10,326 bases of DNA from CAYWHE01 sp964458125 (GTDB lineage Bacteria; Bacteroidota; Bacteroidia; AKYH767-A; OLB10): NCBI GenBank assembly GCA_964458125.1, contig CAYWHE010000146.1:1-10326 (forward strand), given 5' to 3'. The translations under genes were made by a program, and so were the position numbers. The notes under the pieces are model-generated. The model was given only the letters and a program-made list of their open reading frames with translations, made no database searches and had not been told where the DNA came from. Each line of letters begins with the position of its first letter. Position 1 is the first letter of the stretch. Below are positions 7,173 through 10,326 of this stretch, one piece after another.

Positions 7173-8399
7173 ATGTTCGACCTCGACAAGTGGCAGGAAA
7201 TCTTTTTCACCATCAGTAAAAATAAACTGAGGACTTTTCTCACGGCCTTTAGTGTGGCCTGGGGAATCTTTATCCTCATGGTGCTGCTGGGGGCAGGGCA
7301 GGGCTTGCGGAACGGGGCCATGTACCAGTTCGGAAACGATGCCATCAACAGTATCTGGATTAACGGCGGACAAACCAGCATTCCTTACAAGGGCCTGCAG
7401 CCAAACCGTGAAATACAGCTTACCAATGAGGATTTCGACCTGATCCGTTCCAAAATCGGAGGCATCGATCATATGACGGCCAATACCTTCAGCCGCGCCC
7501 GGACCATCAGCTATAAAAGGGAACACGGGGCCTTCACCGTTCGTCCCTGTAAAGCCGACCACCGCTACCTGGAGAATGTGGAAATAGTCAGCGGGCGTTT
7601 CCTGAATGAAGCCGATATACGCGAATACAGGAAGGTATGTGCCATGGGATTACCGGTGAAGGAGGCCTTGTTTAAAAAGGAAGACCCGCTTGGAAAATAT
7701 ATTGATGTGGAAGGCATACCCTTCCAGGTGATAGGAACCTTCTACGACCAGGGGAATAACGACATGAACCGCATTTACATTCCGGTAAGTACGGCCCAGC
7801 GGGCCTATAACGGCAAGAATATCCTCGATGTGTTCTGGGTAGGAACCGGACAGTCTGATGTGGCACAAAGTAATGACATCATGACTGAAATCAGGCAGAT
7901 GCTGGCGGCCCGTCATTCCTTTGACGTCAATGATGACCGGGCTTTGCATGCCAATAACAATACGGTGGAATACGAACGCATCAACAACCTGCTCGATGGT
8001 ATTAAGATCTTTATCTGGATTATTGGTATCGGAACACTCATTGCAGGGGTGGTGGGTGTCAGCAATATTATGATGATCGTGGTGAAGGAGCGAACCAAGG
8101 AAATAGGGATCAGGAAAGCCCTCGGCGCCACCCCGGGTTCCATCATCAGCCTGATCATACAGGAGGCCGTCCTGATAACTTCCGTTGCCGGATATGTCGG
8201 ACTTTGTGCCGGCGTATTCCTGCTCGAAGGCTTCCGCAAATGGGTGCCTCCAAGCGATTTCTTCCGGAACCCCGAGGTCAACTTTCGTGTGGCCATTGCA
8301 GCCACCTTGCTCCTGGTGATTGCCGGTGCGCTGGCCGGCTTCTTCCCGGCTCTCCGTGCTGCGAAAATAGAACCCGTTATCGCCCTGAGAGATGAATGA
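7173..8399 (+). CDS. MacB/FtsX-type ABC exporter permease (first paralogue)
   Basis: Inner-membrane permease of 408 residues with MacB-like topology: an N-terminal amphipathic stretch, helix 1 at about 20-42 (KNKLRTFLTAFSVAWG before and in it), a large periplasmic core domain at about 46-275, then helices 2 (278-303), 3 (322-352) and 4 (371-391). The conserved cytoplasmic motif ERTKEIGIRKALGATP follows helix 2 at 306-321 and is the FtsX-family coupling region. The C-terminal PALRAAKIEPVIALRDE is typical of the family. Unlike classical MacB, the ATPase is a separate protein. The gene ends 18 bases before a second permease with the same plan, suggesting a heterodimer as in LolC/LolE. No Shine-Dalgarno is present. 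It is predicted to export or release a substrate, such as a lipid, peptide or toxic compound, with the downstream adaptor; the substrate cannot be read from sequence. Confidence 0.87.
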   Translation: MFDLDKWQEIFFTISKNKLRTFLTAFSVAWGIFILMVLLGAGQGLRNGAMYQFGNDAINSIWINGGQTSIPYKGLQPNREIQLTNEDFDLIRSKIGGIDHMTANTFSRARTISYKREHGAFTVRPCKADHRYLENVEIVSGRFLNEADIREYRKVCAMGLPVKEALFKKEDPLGKYIDVEGIPFQVIGTFYDQGNNDMNRIYIPVSTAQRAYNGKNILDVFWVGTGQSDVAQSNDIMTEIRQMLAARHSFDVNDDRALHANNNTVEYERINNLLDGIKIFIWIIGIGTLIAGVVGVSNIMMIVVKERTKEIGIRKALGATPGSIISLIIQEAVLITSVAGYVGLCAGVFLLEGFRKWVPPSDFFRNPEVNFRVAIAATLLLVIAGALAGFFPALRAAKIEPVIALRDE

Positions 8400-8417
8400 A
8401 TCTAAAACCAATAGAAC

Positions 8418-9674
8418 ATGTTTGATCGTGACAACTGGCAGGAGATCTTGAGCACCATCAGCAAAAACAAGATGCGTACGTTCCTGACGGCCTTTGGCGT
8501 GTTCTGGGGCATATTCATGCTCGTCATCATGCTGGGTTCCGGCAATGGTTTGCAAACCGGTGTGTTGAAGGATTTTAACGGAACGGCAACAAACAGTTTT
8601 TTCTGCTGGACCCAGCGAACCTCTAAACCCTATAAGGGAATGAAACCCGGACGGAATTTTAATTTTACCAATGACGATGCCATAGCTCTGCGCAACCAGG
8701 TGCCGGAGTTGGATGTGATCGCTCCACAGAACCAGTTGGGCGATTACCGGGGATCCAACAACGTTACCTATGGTTTGAAAACAGGAGCTTTTGAAGTGAT
8801 GGCCCAATATCCCGTCATCAGCAGGATCCAATCCATAAGAATCGTAAAGGGCAGATTTTTAAATGACAACGACATCAGGGAAAAAAGAAAGGTGGCCGTC
8901 ATCGGGCAAAGACCCCGGGAAATTTTATTTGGTAAGAGCGATCTCGTCCTGGGCGAGTACATCCGTATCAACGGAGTTTATTTTCGTGTGATAGGCGTTA
9001 CTGAGCCGACGGGTAACGGAGATCAGAATGAAGAACAGGCCAATTCCATTTCCATACCTTTCACTACTTTCCAGCAGGCTTTTAACTACGGTGACCGCGT
9101 GGGCTGGTTTGCCATTACCTCCAAACCCGATGTACCGGCCTCTGAAGCCGAAGACAAGGCCCTGGCCCTTCTCCGCGAACGGCATAACATTGCACCCGAC
9201 GACCAGCTTGCCATCGGGCACTGGAACATGGAAAAACAGTTTAATAAACTCACCGGGCTGTTCAGTGGCATCAGCATGCTGGTTTGGTTTGTCGGGCTGG
9301 GAACACTCATAGCCGGTGTCATCGGAGTCAGCAACATCATGCTGATCGTGGTGAAAGAACGCACGAAGGAGATCGGCATCAGAAGGGCGCTTGGCGCCAC
9401 GCCATTGGCCATTGTTTCCCAGCTCATCATGGAATCTATTTTCCTCACTTCCTTTGCCGGCTATTTTGGGCTGGTGGCAGGTGTCGGACTGCTGGAACTG
9501 GTTTCTTCATTTTTGCCCCCGGATAACGGAAGCATGTTCAGCAACCCATCCGTTGATCTGGCTATTGCTTTAAAAGCCTTATCCGTATTGATTGTTGCGG
9601 GCGCATTTGCCGGTCTCATACCTGCCAGGAGAGCGGTGGCTATCAGCCCTGTGGATGCCCTGAGGAGCGAATAA
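8418..9674 (+). CDS. MacB/FtsX-type ABC exporter permease (second paralogue)
   Basis: A 418-residue permease, paralogue of the gene just upstream. It opens almost identically (MFDRDNWQEILSTISKNKMR) and shares the coupling region (KERTKEIGIRRALGATP, about 313-329), while the periplasmic core (about 46-282) has diverged strongly and is about 10 residues longer overall. Helices are predicted near 20-43, 285-310, 330-357 and 381-402. The C-terminus PARRAVAISPVDALRSE is the usual MacB/FtsX ending. The start ATG is 18 bases after the first permease stop, with no other plausible start in between. Both proteins have intact membrane and coupling regions, so this is not a decaying duplicate. The likely assembly is one copy of each permease with two ATPase subunits, plus a hexameric adaptor. 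The substrate is unknown. Confidence 0.87.
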   Translation: MFDRDNWQEILSTISKNKMRTFLTAFGVFWGIFMLVIMLGSGNGLQTGVLKDFNGTATNSFFCWTQRTSKPYKGMKPGRNFNFTNDDAIALRNQVPELDVIAPQNQLGDYRGSNNVTYGLKTGAFEVMAQYPVISRIQSIRIVKGRFLNDNDIREKRKVAVIGQRPREILFGKSDLVLGEYIRINGVYFRVIGVTEPTGNGDQNEEQANSISIPFTTFQQAFNYGDRVGWFAITSKPDVPASEAEDKALALLRERHNIAPDDQLAIGHWNMEKQFNKLTGLFSGISMLVWFVGLGTLIAGVIGVSNIMLIVVKERTKEIGIRRALGATPLAIVSQLIMESIFLTSFAGYFGLVAGVGLLELVSSFLPPDNGSMFSNPSVDLAIALKALSVLIVAGAFAGLIPARRAVAISPVDALRSE

Positions 9675-9717
9675 ATCCTGCATAAATATTAAACAGACCT
9701 CAACAAGAATTTTTCCT

Positions 9718-10326
9718 ATGATTAAACAAATTATTAAAATCCTGGTACTCCTGGCCATCATCGGTCTCTTCGGCTGGACTATTTATTTCCTGTATGCCAA
9801 GTCCCAAAAGCCTCCCGAGGTTTTTAAAACACAGTCGGCAGCGCCACAGAACATCATCAAAAAAACCGTGGCCACCGGATCGGTTTTACCCCGCAAGGAG
9901 GTGTTTATGAAATCCCAGGTGTCCGGTATCATTGAAAAGGTATTCGTGGTGGCCGGACAAAAAATCAAACAGGGAGATGTTATGGCCCGAATTAAAATCA
10001 TCCCCAATATGGTGGAACTGAACAATGCCGAAAACCGCGTGAGCCAGGCTACCATAGCCTTTGATAATGCCCGCCTGGAGTATGACAGGAATGCCCTGTT
10101 GGTGAAAGATAAAGTGATCCCCCAGGCTGAATTCCAGCGCTATGAACTGCAGCTGAATACCGCCAGGCAGGAACTCGATGCCGCCCGGGATAACCTGAGT
10201 CTGATCCGGGAAGGCGTGACAAAAAAAGCCGGACAGGTAACCAATACCCTTATACGTTCCACCATCTCCGGTTTGGTGCTCGATGTACCGGTGAAGGAAG
10301 GCAACTCGGTGATTGAAAGTAACACC
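9718..10326 (+). CDS. Periplasmic adaptor subunit, MacA/HlyD type (3' partial)
   Basis: Membrane-fusion (periplasmic adaptor) protein linking the permeases to an outer-membrane channel. 203 residues are visible before the window ends with the frame open. The N-terminus has an uncleaved-looking membrane anchor at about 4-26 (KQIIKILVLLAIIGLFGW). It is followed by the first half of a biotinyl-lipoyl-like domain at about 50-93 (TGSVLPRKEVFMKSQVSGII, then VFVVAGQKIKQGDVMARI). A heptad-like coiled-coil hairpin follows at about 98-172 (two helices, rich in A/L/E/R/Q). The second lipoyl half begins near 180 (RSTISGLVLDVPVKEGNSV). The beta-barrel and membrane-proximal domains lie beyond the edge. The gene starts 43 bases after the second permease, and no promoter or hairpin interrupts, so it belongs to the same operon. 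It is the expected partner of MacB-type permeases; an RND-pump adaptor is the alternative, made less likely by context. Confidence 0.88.
   Translation, partial: MIKQIIKILVLLAIIGLFGWTIYFLYAKSQKPPEVFKTQSAAPQNIIKKTVATGSVLPRKEVFMKSQVSGIIEKVFVVAGQKIKQGDVMARIKIIPNMVELNNAENRVSQATIAFDNARLEYDRNALLVKDKVIPQAEFQRYELQLNTARQELDAARDNLSLIREGVTKKAGQVTNTLIRSTISGLVLDVPVKEGNSVIESNT

Noticed and set aside
7650..8831. Long minus-strand open frame (393 codons) across both permease genes
   Set aside because: It is antisense to two well-supported permease genes, crosses the gap between them, and its translation has a low-complexity, His/Gly/Asp-rich composition with no recognisable domain. It is a by-product of the codon pattern of the real genes.

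Overview
The window looks like chromosomal DNA from a member of the Bacteroidota. This is inferred from three things. Start codons lack Shine-Dalgarno sequences. A TAnnTTTG-type promoter element is present. The protein families fit too: a large exported Asp-box propeller protein and FtsX/MacB-type permeases with the 'KNK(L/M)RTFLTAF' opening common in that phylum. Base composition looks even across the window. I see no tRNA, rRNA, CRISPR array, transposase or other sign of a mobile island.

Layout. (1) 1-2428, plus strand: the 3' part of a phosphate ABC transporter operon, pstC (5' end outside the window), pstA and pstB, packed with a 4-base overlap and a 2-base gap. (2) 2429-2506: a short convergent gap with a 9-bp inverted repeat. 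(3) 2507-5464, minus strand: one large secreted or periplasmic beta-propeller protein with 11 Asp-box (BNR) motifs. (4) 5465-5635: a divergent, AT-rich intergenic region. (5) 5636-6388, plus strand: a six-helix membrane protein of unknown function. (6) 6445 to the window end, plus strand: an export operon made of a LolD/MacB-like ATPase, two paralogous MacB/FtsX-type permeases and a MacA/HlyD-type periplasmic adaptor that runs off the 3' edge. A good Bacteroidota -7 element (TATTTTTG) lies 24 bases before the ATPase start.

How the genes work together. PstC and PstA form the inner-membrane channel driven by PstB, with a phosphate-binding PstS expected upstream of the window. The last four genes encode most of a tripartite, probably heterodimeric, MacAB-like pump. 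Only an outer-membrane TolC-type partner is missing, and it would be expected beyond the 3' edge or elsewhere. The propeller protein and the small membrane protein have no evident functional link to either transporter.

I found no clear evidence of a new biological system. The points most worth a second look are the split, two-permease layout of the MacB-like exporter, the non-ATG start of its ATPase with a nearby palindrome, the variant PstB signature motif, the charged helical insert in the propeller protein and the uncharacterised membrane protein.
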